In this document: positions 27,192 to 36,634 of the stretch, one piece after another | How the letters are laid out: the number at the start of each line of letters is the position of its first letter | How positions within the stretch are numbered: position 1 is the stretch's first letter | From: JAAYTL01 sp031460505 | GTDB lineage: Bacteria; Bacillota; Clostridia; Tissierellales; Tissierellaceae | DNA length: 64,000 nt | NCBI GenBank assembly: GCA_031460505.1 | Contig: JAVKTT010000005.1 | Coordinates: 1-64,000, forward strand | Direction: 5' to 3' | Program-made: the position numbers and the translations under genes | The notes under the pieces: model-generated | What the model was told of the DNA's origin: nothing | The model's database searches: none | The model's input: only the letters and a program-made list of their open reading frames with translations

Positions 27192-28571
27192 TTATTTTTT
27201 AAAACCTTTTTTGTCTACCCAACCAAGTTTATTTACTTGTTGAGCCCTAGCAATTGATAATGCACCTTCTTCTACATCTTCATTGATGGTGGAACCAGCT
27301 GCTATATAAGCCCAATCATGGATTTTTACAGGTGCTACCAAATTAGAATTGCTTCCAATAAAGGCATTGTTTCCTACAGTCGTCACCTGTTTATCTTTTC
27401 CATTGTAATTAACAAATATAACACCACAGCCAATATTGACATTGGTTCCTATAACTGCATCACCTATATAAGCTAGATGACCTGCCTTAGAATTATCTCC
27501 TATAGTAGAATTCTTAGTTTCAACAAAGTTTCCAATCTTTACATTTTTACCAATATGACTCTTTGGTCTTAAATGTGCGTTTGGACCAATTTTAGTACCA
27601 CATTCAACTATACTGTCTTCAATGAGGGATGATTCAATAACAACTCCATCATTTATCCTACTATTGACGATTCTACTATTGGATCTAATTATAGAATTTT
27701 CACCAATTATAGTATCTCCTTCAATAAAAGAATTTGGATAAATTATTGTATCACTACCAATTGTAACTCCCTCTTCAATATATGTAGAATCTGGGTCAAC
27801 CATTGTTACTCCATTTAACATATGATGCACATTTATTCTATTACGCATAACTTTCTCACTAAAGGATAGCTGTACCCTATTATTGATTCCATGAATTTCA
27901 ACTGGATCTTCAATAATATATGCACCTACATTATAACCCTCATTTCGAAGAATTTCTACAACATCTGTCAAATAAAATTCACCTTGAGCATTATCAGAAT
28001 TTATATTTTTAAGACCATATTTCAACATTTTTCCTGTAAAACAGTATACACCAGCATTGATTTCATTTACTATTGTTTCATCTTCTGTAGCATCTTTCTG
28101 TTCTACTATCTTTGAAATATTACCAATATCATCTCTTATAATTCTACCATATCCAGTAGGATCATCTAGTACTGCAGTTAAAACTGTACAAACATACTCA
28201 CCTTTTTTATGATAATCAAATAGTTTGTTAATAGTATCTTTGGTAATTAATGGAGTATCCCCACAAAGAACCATTACTGTACTATCATCATCAATATGCT
28301 TTAGTCCCTGCATTACTGCATAACCAGTACCATAAGGAGCACCTTCCCCAATGGGTTGAGTTTCAAAGTAAACATCCTTATCCTTAAAGTATTCTTTTAC
28401 TTTATCGCCACCATGCCCTATAATTACCACATTTTTTTGTACATTTGCATCTTTACTTGCATTTATTACATATTCTAGTATAGGTTTTCCACAGATTTTA
28501 TGCAATACTTTTGGTAATTTTGATTTCATTCTCGTGCCTTCCCCTGCGGCAAGAATTATTGAAACATTCAT
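27192..28571 (-). CDS. glmU: Bifunctional GlmU (UDP-GlcNAc synthesis)
   Basis: Acetylates glucosamine 1-phosphate and transfers UMP to it, giving UDP-GlcNAc for peptidoglycan. It is 459 aa from the ATG at 28571, which has GAGGTG in front; the frame opens 8 codons further. The N-terminal uridylyltransferase domain starts SIILAAGEGTRMKSKLPKVLH and has VLCGDTPLI. The C-terminal half is a left-handed beta helix of hexapeptide repeats, containing HLRPKSHIGKNVKIGNFVE and GVIFVNYNGKDK. It is followed by prs in the conserved order. Confidence 0.97.
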   Translation of the reverse strand: MNVSIILAAGEGTRMKSKLPKVLHKICGKPILEYVINASKDANVQKNVVIIGHGGDKVKEYFKDKDVYFETQPIGEGAPYGTGYAVMQGLKHIDDDSTVMVLCGDTPLITKDTINKLFDYHKKGEYVCTVLTAVLDDPTGYGRIIRDDIGNISKIVEQKDATEDETIVNEINAGVYCFTGKMLKYGLKNINSDNAQGEFYLTDVVEILRNEGYNVGAYIIEDPVEIHGINNRVQLSFSEKVMRNRINVHHMLNGVTMVDPDSTYIEEGVTIGSDTIIYPNSFIEGDTIIGENSIIRSNSRIVNSRINDGVVIESSLIEDSIVECGTKIGPNAHLRPKSHIGKNVKIGNFVETKNSTIGDNSKAGHLAYIGDAVIGTNVNIGCGVIFVNYNGKDKQVTTVGNNAFIGSNSNLVAPVKIHDWAYIAAGSTINEDVEEGALSIARAQQVNKLGWVDKKGFKK

Positions 28572-28664
28572 ATCTACACCTCTTTTAATTTTCAATTTAA
28601 ATTATTCATTATAATTATATTATAACTTAAGGTTTATGTACAATAAGACTTTCAAAAAAGTAAA

Positions 28665-28682
28665 AAGAGCCCATAGGCTCTT
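28665..28682 (-). terminator. Intrinsic terminator of spoVG
   Basis: AAGAGCC / GGCTCTT with a 4-base loop is followed on the minus strand by TTTACTTTTTT. It directly abuts the spoVG stop and precedes glmU. Confidence 0.8.
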
Positions 28683-28684
28683 AA

Positions 28685-28948
28685 TTACTCTGTGGCTAGA
28701 CTTTTTTCGTACTCAGCAAACACTGCATCCTGGATTTTTTGACGAGTGGTGGCATTAATTGGGTGAGCAATGTCTCTAAATTCACCATCTGCCATTTTTC
28801 TACTAGGCATAGCAATAAAATATCCGTTTTGTCCGTCGATGATTTTTATATCATGTACTACAAATTCATCATCAAATGTAACGGATACTATAGCCTTCAT
28901 TTTGCCTTCCTCAGTCACCTTTCTTACCCTAACGTCTGTAATCTTCAT
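28685..28948 (-). CDS. spoVG: SpoVG RNA/DNA-binding regulator
   Basis: Small regulator, first found as a stage V sporulation gene and now known to bind RNA and DNA. It is 87 aa; the family start MKITDVRVRKVTEEGKMKAI and the hallmark GYFIAMPSRKMADGEFRDIA are intact. AAGGAAGGTGG precedes the ATG. It lies just before glmU, as in B. subtilis, with a good sigma-H-type promoter upstream (29007-29031). Confidence 0.97.
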   Translation of the reverse strand: MKITDVRVRKVTEEGKMKAIVSVTFDDEFVVHDIKIIDGQNGYFIAMPSRKMADGEFRDIAHPINATTRQKIQDAVFAEYEKSLATE

Positions 28949-29006
28949 TGTCTTTCACCACCTTCCTTAGAAGCAATATACAAACAGAATGTTACTTAAT
29001 CTATCT

Positions 29007-29031
29007 ATTCTACATATATTTAAAAATTCCT
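29007..29031 (-). promoter_or_regulatory. Predicted sigma-H promoter of spoVG
   Basis: On the minus strand AGGAATT (29025-29031) is followed after 13 bases by AGAAT (29007-29011). This fits the B. subtilis sigma-H consensus (AGGAWWT and RGAAT), and spoVG is a classic sigma-H gene there. Placement about 60 bp before the spoVG start is reasonable. The rest of this ~300-base divergent spacer (28949-29247) is AT-rich with a TATAAT at about 29114-29119 facing murC. Confidence 0.6.
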
Positions 29032-29247
29032 TCTTTTTTTTGGAAAATTTTTTATTTTTTTTATTTAAGTGAATACATTGATTAAATTGTTCTTTTAAAT
29101 AATTTTTGATATGATATAATCAATCAGTAGCAAATTTAATTAAATAGAATACAATAATATTATTATATATGGAAATAATAAAAACGAAACTCATTATCGG
29201 ATAGTATAGTATTCTTAAATTAATAGACATATATAGGAGGAAATCTT

Positions 29248-30663
29248 ATGTTTAATTTTGTTTTAGAAGATCATAAATATAGCCATGTTCATTTTATTGG
29301 TATTGGTGGCATTAGTATGAGTGGATTAGCAGAAATACTATTAACTAAAGGTTATAAAGTAAGTGGTACTGATGCAAAGTACAATCGTATAATCCAAAGA
29401 TTAGAAAAATTAGGTGCGAAAATTTACATAAACCATCACAAGAAAAATATAGATGGAGCAGATTTGGTTATTTACACAGATGCAATTTCACGTGATAATA
29501 TAGAATTAGAAGCAGCATTCCAATCAGGCGTTGATACCATTGACAGGGCTACTTTCTTAGGCGCATTAATGAAAAATTATCCTTATTCAATTGCTGTATC
29601 AGGTACCCATGGCAAAACTACAACTACAAGTATGATAGCTACCATCACAAATCATGGTAATTTAGATCCAACAGTACTTTTAGGTGGAGAACTAGACGAT
29701 ATTGGTGGCAATGTTAAATTAGGTAGTGAAGAATACATTCTTACAGAAGCCTGTGAGTATAAAGCAAACATACTTAAATATTTTCCAACAACTGCAATTA
29801 TATTAAATATTGATGAAGATCATCTTGATTACTTTAAAGATATGGACCATATTATTGAAACATTTGTCAAGTACGGAGAAAATCTAGAAGAAAATAGCAA
29901 TCTTATAATTAATAATGATGATCCACATGCACATAATGTAATAAAAGCTACAAAAGCCAATGTCATAACCTTCGGAATCGATTCTGATTGTGACTTTAAA
30001 GCCGAAGATATAAAGTTTTCTAGTGAAGGTTATCCTTCATATACTTTAAATATAAAAAATGAAGAATCTTATCATATACAATTGCATGTAATGGGTAAAC
30101 ATAATATCTATAATTCATTAGCATCCATTACTACTGCATATATCCATGGAGTTAGTATGGATGAGATAATCAATCATCTATCTCTTTATACTGGTGTCCA
30201 TAGAAGACTAGAGTTTAAAGGTTATATAAATGGAGTAAAGATATTAGATGATTATGCACATCATCCTACTGAAATACAAGCCACATTAGAGGCTATAAAT
30301 AATACTTCTTCAGGAAAAATTTATTGTGTATTCCAACCTCATACATTTACAAGGACTAAAATACTATTAGACAGTTTTTCTGAATCCTTTAAAAATACAG
30401 ATCAAGTCATAATTACAGATATATATGCTGCAAGAGAATTTGACAATGGAGAAATTCATTCAACAAACTTAGTTGATGCTGTTAATAAAAAATCAGGAAA
30501 TGCAATATACTTAGAAACATTTGAAGAAACAGAAAAGTATCTTTTGAATAATATGAGAGATGGAGATATCGTACTTACAATGGGAGCTGGGAATGTCTAC
30601 TTAATTGGAGAGTCCATGCTGGAACAATCAAAAAAAGAAGTAAATGAAAAAGCAGCAGTTTGA
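29248..30663 (+). CDS. murC: UDP-N-acetylmuramate--L-alanine ligase
   Basis: Adds the first amino acid (L-Ala) of the peptidoglycan stem peptide in the cytoplasm. It is 471 aa. The N-terminal nucleotide-sugar loop HFIGIGGISMSGLAEIL, ATP loop VSGTHGKTTTTSM, and ATP-binding/catalytic blocks LTEACEYKANIL, HRRLEFKG and DDYAHHPTEIQATL are all present. AGGAGG precedes the ATG. It is monocistronic, transcribed away from spoVG, with its own terminator. MurC apart from the dcw cluster is common in Clostridia. Confidence 0.98.
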   Translation: MFNFVLEDHKYSHVHFIGIGGISMSGLAEILLTKGYKVSGTDAKYNRIIQRLEKLGAKIYINHHKKNIDGADLVIYTDAISRDNIELEAAFQSGVDTIDRATFLGALMKNYPYSIAVSGTHGKTTTTSMIATITNHGNLDPTVLLGGELDDIGGNVKLGSEEYILTEACEYKANILKYFPTTAIILNIDEDHLDYFKDMDHIIETFVKYGENLEENSNLIINNDDPHAHNVIKATKANVITFGIDSDCDFKAEDIKFSSEGYPSYTLNIKNEESYHIQLHVMGKHNIYNSLASITTAYIHGVSMDEIINHLSLYTGVHRRLEFKGYINGVKILDDYAHHPTEIQATLEAINNTSSGKIYCVFQPHTFTRTKILLDSFSESFKNTDQVIITDIYAAREFDNGEIHSTNLVDAVNKKSGNAIYLETFEETEKYLLNNMRDGDIVLTMGAGNVYLIGESMLEQSKKEVNEKAAV

Positions 30664-30677
30664 AGAGTTGAATTACA

Positions 30678-30704
30678 AAAGGACAGGTAAACTGTCCTTT
30701 TTTT
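30678..30704 (+). terminator. Intrinsic terminator of murC
   Basis: AAAGGACAG / CTGTCCTTT with a 5-base loop, followed on the plus strand by a T run. It sits between the convergent murC and LCP genes. Confidence 0.85.
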
Positions 30705-30711
30705 ACTTTGT

Positions 30712-31704
30712 TTATTTTACATTATATATTTTTTCTAACATGGATTTAATTTCTCGATCATTATAGATAAAATATGAGTAAATCTTTTTATTAACGGCTC
30801 TAAGATCAGACTTTCCTGGTAATGTTACAAACTCTATATCTTCACTAGATATACCTATAGTTTTACGACCATAAGATAAAGCATCTATTAATCCCATATC
30901 CGTTTTTACATACCTTAGACCCTTAGTTATAACAGGTATTATATTATCCTTTGCTTTTAAAACAAATGCTTTTAGAAAATCCTGTTGAGCTTTTATACGT
31001 CCTAAATCTCCATCAACATAACCCATTCTATTGTTACCCTTACGATATCTAATAAAGTCTAGAGATTGTTTCCCATCTAATGTTTGTAGACCCGCTTTTA
31101 AATTTATATCTAAAGGTGGCTTAGATGTAGGATCTTTGTATTTCATATGAAAGGGTACATTTACTTCAACGCCTCCCACTATATCTACTACTTTTTCAAC
31201 ACCCTCATAATCTATCATTACATAGTGATGGATTGGTATATCTGGTAGGATATATGAGACTGTTTGTTTTACTCCATCGATTCCATGGTCATAGTACACA
31301 CTGTTGATTTTTCTTTTTTCTCCATCATTATAACCCTTTCTATGTACATAAGTATCCCTTGGAATGGCTATTAAATCAAACTTTTTACTATCTTGACAGA
31401 ATGATGCAAGTATTATAGTATCACTTCTTACATCTTCCATTCCAAGTATTAAAAAATTAATTCTATTACTCTTTTCAAAAGCTTCTTCTAAAGAATCAAA
31501 CTCCTGCGGTTCCTTTGCCTCCACTTCTAATTTTTGTAGCAAATTATCTGATATATTTATGTTTTCAGCAAAGCCTATTCCTATGTCCTCACCAATCTCT
31601 GATTTATTATTTTCAATATTAGCTCCTGCTCCTATATAAAATGCTACAAAAAAGAATAATAAGGATACAATAAATACCTTTATAAAAGTCTTCATTACAA
31701 ACAC
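30712..31704 (-). CDS. LytR-CpsA-Psr (LCP) family cell-wall glycopolymer ligase
   Basis: Membrane-anchored enzyme that transfers teichoic-acid-like or capsular polymers from a lipid carrier to peptidoglycan. It is 330 aa. One N-terminal transmembrane helix (about 4-26) precedes an extracytoplasmic LCP domain: NFLILGMEDVRSDTIILASF, AIPRDTYV with the conserved Arg/Asp, GGVEVNVPF, and QSLDFIRYRKGNNRMGYVDGDLGRI (in parts). These hold the pyrophosphate- and metal-binding Arg/Asp residues of the family. It is a single gene between murC and pgi; the glycopolymer is unknown. Confidence 0.92.
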   Translation of the reverse strand: MFVMKTFIKVFIVSLLFFFVAFYIGAGANIENNKSEIGEDIGIGFAENINISDNLLQKLEVEAKEPQEFDSLEEAFEKSNRINFLILGMEDVRSDTIILASFCQDSKKFDLIAIPRDTYVHRKGYNDGEKRKINSVYYDHGIDGVKQTVSYILPDIPIHHYVMIDYEGVEKVVDIVGGVEVNVPFHMKYKDPTSKPPLDINLKAGLQTLDGKQSLDFIRYRKGNNRMGYVDGDLGRIKAQQDFLKAFVLKAKDNIIPVITKGLRYVKTDMGLIDALSYGRKTIGISSEDIEFVTLPGKSDLRAVNKKIYSYFIYNDREIKSMLEKIYNVK

Positions 31705-31758
31705 CTTTCTAAAATAAGATATTCTTTATTGTATCCATTTATAAATTTTACATTCTTT

Positions 31759-33063
31759 CTAATACCCAGGTTTTCCTAATAATTGGAACATATTCTTTTT
31801 GTACTCTTCTACTCCAGGTTGATCGAATGGATTTACACCTAATAAATAACCTGAAATTGCACATGCCTTCTCAAAGAAGTATATTAATTTCCCAAAGTAG
31901 TATTCATTTAATTCTGGAACATTTATAATAACATTTGGTACATTACCTGAGACATGGGCTTTTAGAGTTCCTTCAAAAGCCTTTTTATTAACTAAATCTA
32001 GGTTTTTACCTGCTAAAAAATTCAGCCCATCTAGATTATCCTCAGAGCTCTTTAGAATTATATCTTTCTCTGACTTTTCTATGTTGATAGTTGTTTCAAA
32101 TAGGTTTCTATTTCCATCTTGAATAAATTGACCCATAGAATGTAAGTCAGTTGTAAAATTAACTGAAGCAGGAAATATTCCCTTGCCATCTTTACCTTCA
32201 GACTCTCCGTATAGTTGTTTCCACCATTCAGACATATATGTTAAGGATGGCTCATAATTAACTAAGATTTCTATTTCTTTACCCTTACTATAGAGTATAT
32301 TTCTAACAGCCGCATATTGATAACAAGGATTTAGATCTATGTTATTTTTTGAATACTCTTCTTCTCCAGACTTTGCACCTTCTAATAACATGTCTATATC
32401 TATTCCTGCTACTGCAATTGGTAGTAGCCCCACAGGAGTAAGTACTGAGTATCTACCCCCTATATCATCAGGAATTATAAAGCTCTCATAACCTTCAATT
32501 TCAGCAAGTTTTCTTAGGGCACCCTTTTCTTTATCAGTTGTTACAATAATTCTATTTTTGGCTTCTTTTTTACCATACTTCCCTTCTATATATTCTTTAA
32601 ATAATCTAAATGCAATTGCAGGCTCAGTTGTAGTTCCTGATTTTGATATTACATTTATACATATATCTTTACCTTCAATCGCATCAAATAAATCTAAAAT
32701 ATAAGTACTAGAGATGTTTTGACCAACATAATAAATCTCAGGAGTTTTTCTTTTATCCTTTGATATTACATTGTAAAATGTATGGCTAAGTCCCTCAATA
32801 CAAGCTCTTGCTCCTAAATATGAGCCACCAATTCCTATTACTATAAATACATCTGAATTTTTTTGAATTTTATTTGCTACTTCTTTAACCCTTTGTAATT
32901 CTTCATTATCTATACTACTTGGTAAATCAATCCAGCCTAAATAATCACTACCTGGGCCCTTTTTTTCATGTAATAAACTATGGCTTTCATTGACAAAACC
33001 AGCAATATTGTCAATTTCATGTTTCTTTAAAAATGCATTGGAATAATCTAGTTTAATACTCAC
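31759..33063 (-). CDS. pgi: Glucose-6-phosphate isomerase
   Basis: Interconverts glucose 6-phosphate and fructose 6-phosphate. It is 434 aa, the shorter Gram-positive/Thermotoga-like type. Motifs include VIGIGGSYLGARAC, NVISKSGTTTEPAIAFR, and SMGQFIQDGNRNLFETTI near the active-site Glu. It lies in the same direction as, and after, the PAS/PP2C gene, with a hairpin between them. Confidence 0.96.
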   Translation of the reverse strand: MSIKLDYSNAFLKKHEIDNIAGFVNESHSLLHEKKGPGSDYLGWIDLPSSIDNEELQRVKEVANKIQKNSDVFIVIGIGGSYLGARACIEGLSHTFYNVISKDKRKTPEIYYVGQNISSTYILDLFDAIEGKDICINVISKSGTTTEPAIAFRLFKEYIEGKYGKKEAKNRIIVTTDKEKGALRKLAEIEGYESFIIPDDIGGRYSVLTPVGLLPIAVAGIDIDMLLEGAKSGEEEYSKNNIDLNPCYQYAAVRNILYSKGKEIEILVNYEPSLTYMSEWWKQLYGESEGKDGKGIFPASVNFTTDLHSMGQFIQDGNRNLFETTINIEKSEKDIILKSSEDNLDGLNFLAGKNLDLVNKKAFEGTLKAHVSGNVPNVIINVPELNEYYFGKLIYFFEKACAISGYLLGVNPFDQPGVEEYKKNMFQLLGKPGY

Positions 33064-33082
33064 AATAACCCCCCTTTAGAAT

Positions 33083-33112
33083 AAAGACCTAGAATAGAAT
33101 TCTAGGTCTTTT
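33083..33112 (-). terminator. Hairpin after the PAS/PP2C gene
   Basis: AAAGACCTAGAA / TTCTAGGTCTTT inverted repeat overlaps the stop. The following T tract is short (CTTTATTC), so termination may be partial and pgi may get read-through. Confidence 0.6.
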
Positions 33113-34232
33113 AGTCAATTACTTCTAATAGTACTATGGCAAAATCATCCTGTTGTTCTCCCCAACTATGATTTATAATTTTGTCCTCTAATACATTTAA
33201 TATATTATCTTTATTGTCTTTTACAATTTTAATGACCTCATCTAAACCAAATTCTTTACCTGAGAAATCTCTAGCTTCAGTGATTCCATCAGTATAGAAA
33301 AATATCTTGTCACCTATATCCAATTGTATGCTTTTTTCACTATAATCTATTTTATCAAATAACGATGTTATGGGATAACCTTTATTATAAAGTAGATCCA
33401 AATCGTTATCATTAAATCTTATTGGTATACAGTTGTGTCCCGCATTTACATATTTAAATATTCTTGTTTTACGATTATATATTCCATAAAACATTGTAAA
33501 ATAACTATCTGCTTCTAGATTTAAAGTCATAAATCTTTTATGAAGTTCTGTAAGTGCAGTTGATGGGCATTTGATATCATCCTTCATAACTCTCATTGAT
33601 TGTCTAATAAACATAGTCATCATTGATGCGGCTATTCCTTTTCCTGAAACATCACTAATATAAATTCCAATGTTTTCATCATCGATATTGAACATATCAA
33701 ACATATCACCACTAAGTATTTCTGAAGGCTTATATATATAGTCTAGCTTCACACTTTCAGAAATACCCTTCTTAGGTAATATCTTTTCTTGTATCCTCTT
33801 TGCAAACTTAAGGTCTCTATTAATTTTTTTATTTTTACCGATTAGTTCTAGCTCTAATTGTCGCTCTCTAGTCACATCTCTGAAAACTTCAACTGCAGCA
33901 TAAATATTACCATTAGAATCTTTCACTGGTGAACTCTTAACAGAATAATATCTTCCTTTAATCTTCTCTTCTTTCTGAATTATTTCACCAGTCTCAATGC
34001 TTCTCATGGTAATACAGAAGTTGCAATTATTTAATCCACAGTGGGACTTACCACAAGGAATACCTACAATCTTTTCTCCCAGGTTGTCTTTCATAGATCT
34101 ATTTGCATAAACTATAATTCCATCTTTATTAACGACTCTTACCCAGTCAGCCATTCCTTCTAGTACATGATAATCTAAAACTCCATAATTATTTATATCT
34201 GTTTCCATAGCTAATTCGCCTTTTTTCATCAT
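33111..34232 (-). CDS. PAS-domain PP2C/SpoIIE-type serine phosphatase
   Basis: Probable signalling phosphatase of the RsbU/SpoIIE type, acting on an anti-anti-sigma-like partner. It is 373 aa, soluble. The N-terminal PAS domain (about 25-125, MADWVRVVNKDGIIVYANRS) carries four clustered cysteines at 60, 65, 70 and 73 (PCGKSHCGLNNCNFC), suggesting a metal or redox centre. A coiled linker with FAKRIQEKILP leads to the PP2C domain: DMFDMFNIDDENIGIYISDVSGKGI (in parts), FYGIYNRKTRIFKYVNAGHN and KIFFYTDGITEARD. The partner anti-sigma gene is not adjacent. The start is the first of two ATGs after GGTGA. Confidence 0.9.
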   Translation of the reverse strand: MMKKGELAMETDINNYGVLDYHVLEGMADWVRVVNKDGIIVYANRSMKDNLGEKIVGIPCGKSHCGLNNCNFCITMRSIETGEIIQKEEKIKGRYYSVKSSPVKDSNGNIYAAVEVFRDVTRERQLELELIGKNKKINRDLKFAKRIQEKILPKKGISESVKLDYIYKPSEILSGDMFDMFNIDDENIGIYISDVSGKGIAASMMTMFIRQSMRVMKDDIKCPSTALTELHKRFMTLNLEADSYFTMFYGIYNRKTRIFKYVNAGHNCIPIRFNDNDLDLLYNKGYPITSLFDKIDYSEKSIQLDIGDKIFFYTDGITEARDFSGKEFGLDEVIKIVKDNKDNILNVLEDKIINHSWGEQQDDFAIVLLEVID

Positions 34233-34364
34233 ATTATCACCTTTTTTAAAATTTGGCCAATAATATTACAAAATATTCTAATATTCCCATTATTAATTAT
34301 TATATATTGTACAGCAAATATTTAATTTAATCTATAGATTATTTATTACATATTGGTTACAATT

Positions 34365-34889
34365 TTAATATTTTACTTCTATTTCCTTCTCTTCTAAAAA
34401 TCTAGCTATTGCATATAATGCATCTGATAATCTATTCACATATTTAATCACCAATGGATTAATTTCAGCTATTTTTGACAAGGAAATAATCCTTCTTTCT
34501 GCTCGCCTACAGACAGTACGGGCTACATGCAAATAAGCAGATTCTTTACTTGAACCAGTTACAATAAACCCAGTTGGGTTATTAAGTTTACCCATATAGT
34601 CATCTACAATCTTTTCTAAGAATATTATATCATCTTCTACTATATGATGTTTTATCTTAGTCTGATCCTCCGTTGCTAAATTAGAAGCTACAGTAAATAG
34701 TTTGTTCTGAATATCTTGTAGTCTATTATATATATCGTCATCATCAACATAATTTTTAGTTAGCCCTATCCATGAACCTAGTTCATCAACAGTTCCATAA
34801 CTTTCTACTCTTATATCATCTTTAGATACTCTTTTGTTGTCAAATAATGATGTCTCACCTTTGTCTCCAGTCTTTGTATAGATATTCAT
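34365..34889 (-). CDS. PduO-type ATP:cob(I)alamin adenosyltransferase
   Basis: Makes adenosylcobalamin from reduced cobalamin and ATP. It is 174 aa, the normal PduO/MMAB size. The N-terminal ATP-binding motif YTKTGDKGETSLFDNKRVSK and the helical signature ARTVCRRAERRI and NRLSDALYAIARF are present. It is 14 bp after the RlmL-like gene in the same direction. It implies that the organism uses B12-dependent enzymes. Confidence 0.95.
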   Translation of the reverse strand: MNIYTKTGDKGETSLFDNKRVSKDDIRVESYGTVDELGSWIGLTKNYVDDDDIYNRLQDIQNKLFTVASNLATEDQTKIKHHIVEDDIIFLEKIVDDYMGKLNNPTGFIVTGSSKESAYLHVARTVCRRAERRIISLSKIAEINPLVIKYVNRLSDALYAIARFLEEKEIEVKY

Positions 34890-34903
34890 AAAGATACCTC
34901 CTA

Positions 34904-36040
34904 TTATTCTTTTGGCGGTCTAGGTCCATAATATTGATAATAATCGACCTTTATCCTTCCATTGTAGAGTTTTCTTTTTCTATCTGCCTTTTTACCATAT
35001 AGTTTTTCAAACTGTTCCTCTGAAGTTATTAAATAAAGTGACCATGTTTTTAACTCTTTGAATTTAGCACCTAAATCCTTATATAGTTGATGTACTTCTT
35101 CCTTTTCACCCATCCTTTCACCATAAGGAGGGTTTGTAATAACTATACCATATTCATCTTTTAAATCAACATCTCTCATATCCTTCATGAAGAATGCTAT
35201 GTCTTCTTCTAGCCCCAAATTAGCAGCATTATCTCTTGCTCGGAGTATTGATCTTTTATCTGTATCGCAACCTAAAATTTGTAATTTAGTTTCATTATCG
35301 ATAGCTCCAAAAGCTTCTTTTTTTACTTCTGTCCAATATTCTTTGTTGATTCTTGGCCATTCTTGAGCAGCAAATTCTCTATCTAATCCCGGTGCTATAT
35401 TTCTTCCTATCATAGCAGCTTCTATTGGAATAGTCCCAGAGCCACAAAATGGATCAAATAACACTCTATCTTTATTCCAGAAACTTAGTAAAATCATCGC
35501 TGCAGCCAATGTTTCTTTAAGAGGAGCATCTCCTGCCCTATCTCTATATCCTCTTTTGTGTAACCCTTCCCCAGATGTATCAATAGTTAGTGTAGCTATG
35601 TCTTTCAATAAAGATACTTCAATTGTATACTTAGGACCTGTTTTTTTGAACCACTCTACATTATATTTAGTCTTTAACTTTTCTACTACTGCTTTTTCAA
35701 CTATTCTTTGACAATCTGAAATACTATATAACTTTGAATTTACACTTTTCCCTTCAACGACAAAATTGCCATCTTCAGTAATCCATTCGTCCCAAGGAAG
35801 TGCTTTAGTCTTTTCAAACAATTCATCAAAAGTAAGTGCCTTGAACTCTCCCATCAATAATAAAACCCTATCTGCAGTTCTTAGCCATATATTCGCCTTA
35901 GGAATATCCTTTTCTGTTCCTGAAAATTTCACTTTACCATTTTCTACAATTATATTCTCATAGCCTAAGTTCATCAACTCTCTCTTTGCTATTGCTTCTA
36001 ATCCAAAAGTTGTTGTGGCAATTAAATTTATATTCCCCAT
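34904..36040 (-). CDS. THUMP-domain rRNA methyltransferase (RlmL/YpsC-like)
   Basis: SAM-dependent N2-guanine methyltransferase of the RlmL N-half family, modifying 23S rRNA. It is 378 aa. A ferredoxin-like plus THUMP region (about 1-150) precedes a Rossmann methyltransferase domain with DPFCGSGTIPIEAAMIGR (SAM/fold loop) and the catalytic ITNPPYGERMGEKEEV. It lacks the RlmK half present in E. coli RlmKL, as usual in Firmicutes. An AGGAGAG-type site precedes the start. Confidence 0.93.
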   Translation of the reverse strand: MGNINLIATTTFGLEAIAKRELMNLGYENIIVENGKVKFSGTEKDIPKANIWLRTADRVLLLMGEFKALTFDELFEKTKALPWDEWITEDGNFVVEGKSVNSKLYSISDCQRIVEKAVVEKLKTKYNVEWFKKTGPKYTIEVSLLKDIATLTIDTSGEGLHKRGYRDRAGDAPLKETLAAAMILLSFWNKDRVLFDPFCGSGTIPIEAAMIGRNIAPGLDREFAAQEWPRINKEYWTEVKKEAFGAIDNETKLQILGCDTDKRSILRARDNAANLGLEEDIAFFMKDMRDVDLKDEYGIVITNPPYGERMGEKEEVHQLYKDLGAKFKELKTWSLYLITSEEQFEKLYGKKADRKRKLYNGRIKVDYYQYYGPRPPKE

Positions 36041-36174
36041 AAAATCTCTCCTTAACTATTCGTACTCATATTATACCTTATTAAGGAAGTATATACTAAA
36101 TATTTTTGAGTAATAAATATTAATATGGGTATATTCTATATATAAATTAATTAGATAGTAAGGAGGTTGTTTAG

Positions 36175-36552
36175 ATGACAACATTAAATGGACTTTATCA
36201 AAGTGGTGATTGGAAAGGTGAAAAACACGTGCCTGTAATCCATGCACCTGAATCAGTAAAATCTGGAGAAGAAGTAGAAGTAAAAGTATTAATAGGAGAA
36301 GAAATTCCCCATCCAAATACTTTTGAGCACTACATAGCTTGGATTAAAGTATATTTCCAACCTGAAGGTGCAAAATTCCCAATAGAAATAGCTACTTTCG
36401 ATTTCGCTGCACATGGCGAATCAGATTTGTTAACTGAACCATATGGAGTTACTAGATTTAAGGTTAATAAGCCAGGTACAATCTTAGCATCAAGCTATTG
36501 TAATATACATGGATTATGGGAAAACAGTCAAGAACTAAAGGTTGAGGAATAA
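36175..36552 (+). CDS. Class II superoxide reductase (neelaredoxin-like)
   Basis: Reduces superoxide to hydrogen peroxide at a non-haem Fe(His)4(Cys) centre, an oxygen-defence route of anaerobes. It is 125 aa; the N-terminal desulforedoxin domain of class I enzymes is missing. Ligand residues are visible in EKHVPVIHAPE, HPNTFEHYIAW and the C-terminal SSYCNIHGLW (Cys and His). AAGGAGG precedes the ATG. It is a single gene, divergent from the RlmL-like gene, with no clear promoter consensus that I can support. Confidence 0.94.
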   Translation: MTTLNGLYQSGDWKGEKHVPVIHAPESVKSGEEVEVKVLIGEEIPHPNTFEHYIAWIKVYFQPEGAKFPIEIATFDFAAHGESDLLTEPYGVTRFKVNKPGTILASSYCNIHGLWENSQELKVEE

Positions 36553-36634
36553 AATCCTCAACTTTTTACCTTGACAACATAATTTAAATATATTAAGATA
36601 CATATAAAATATGACAGATTTGAGTTTTATAATA

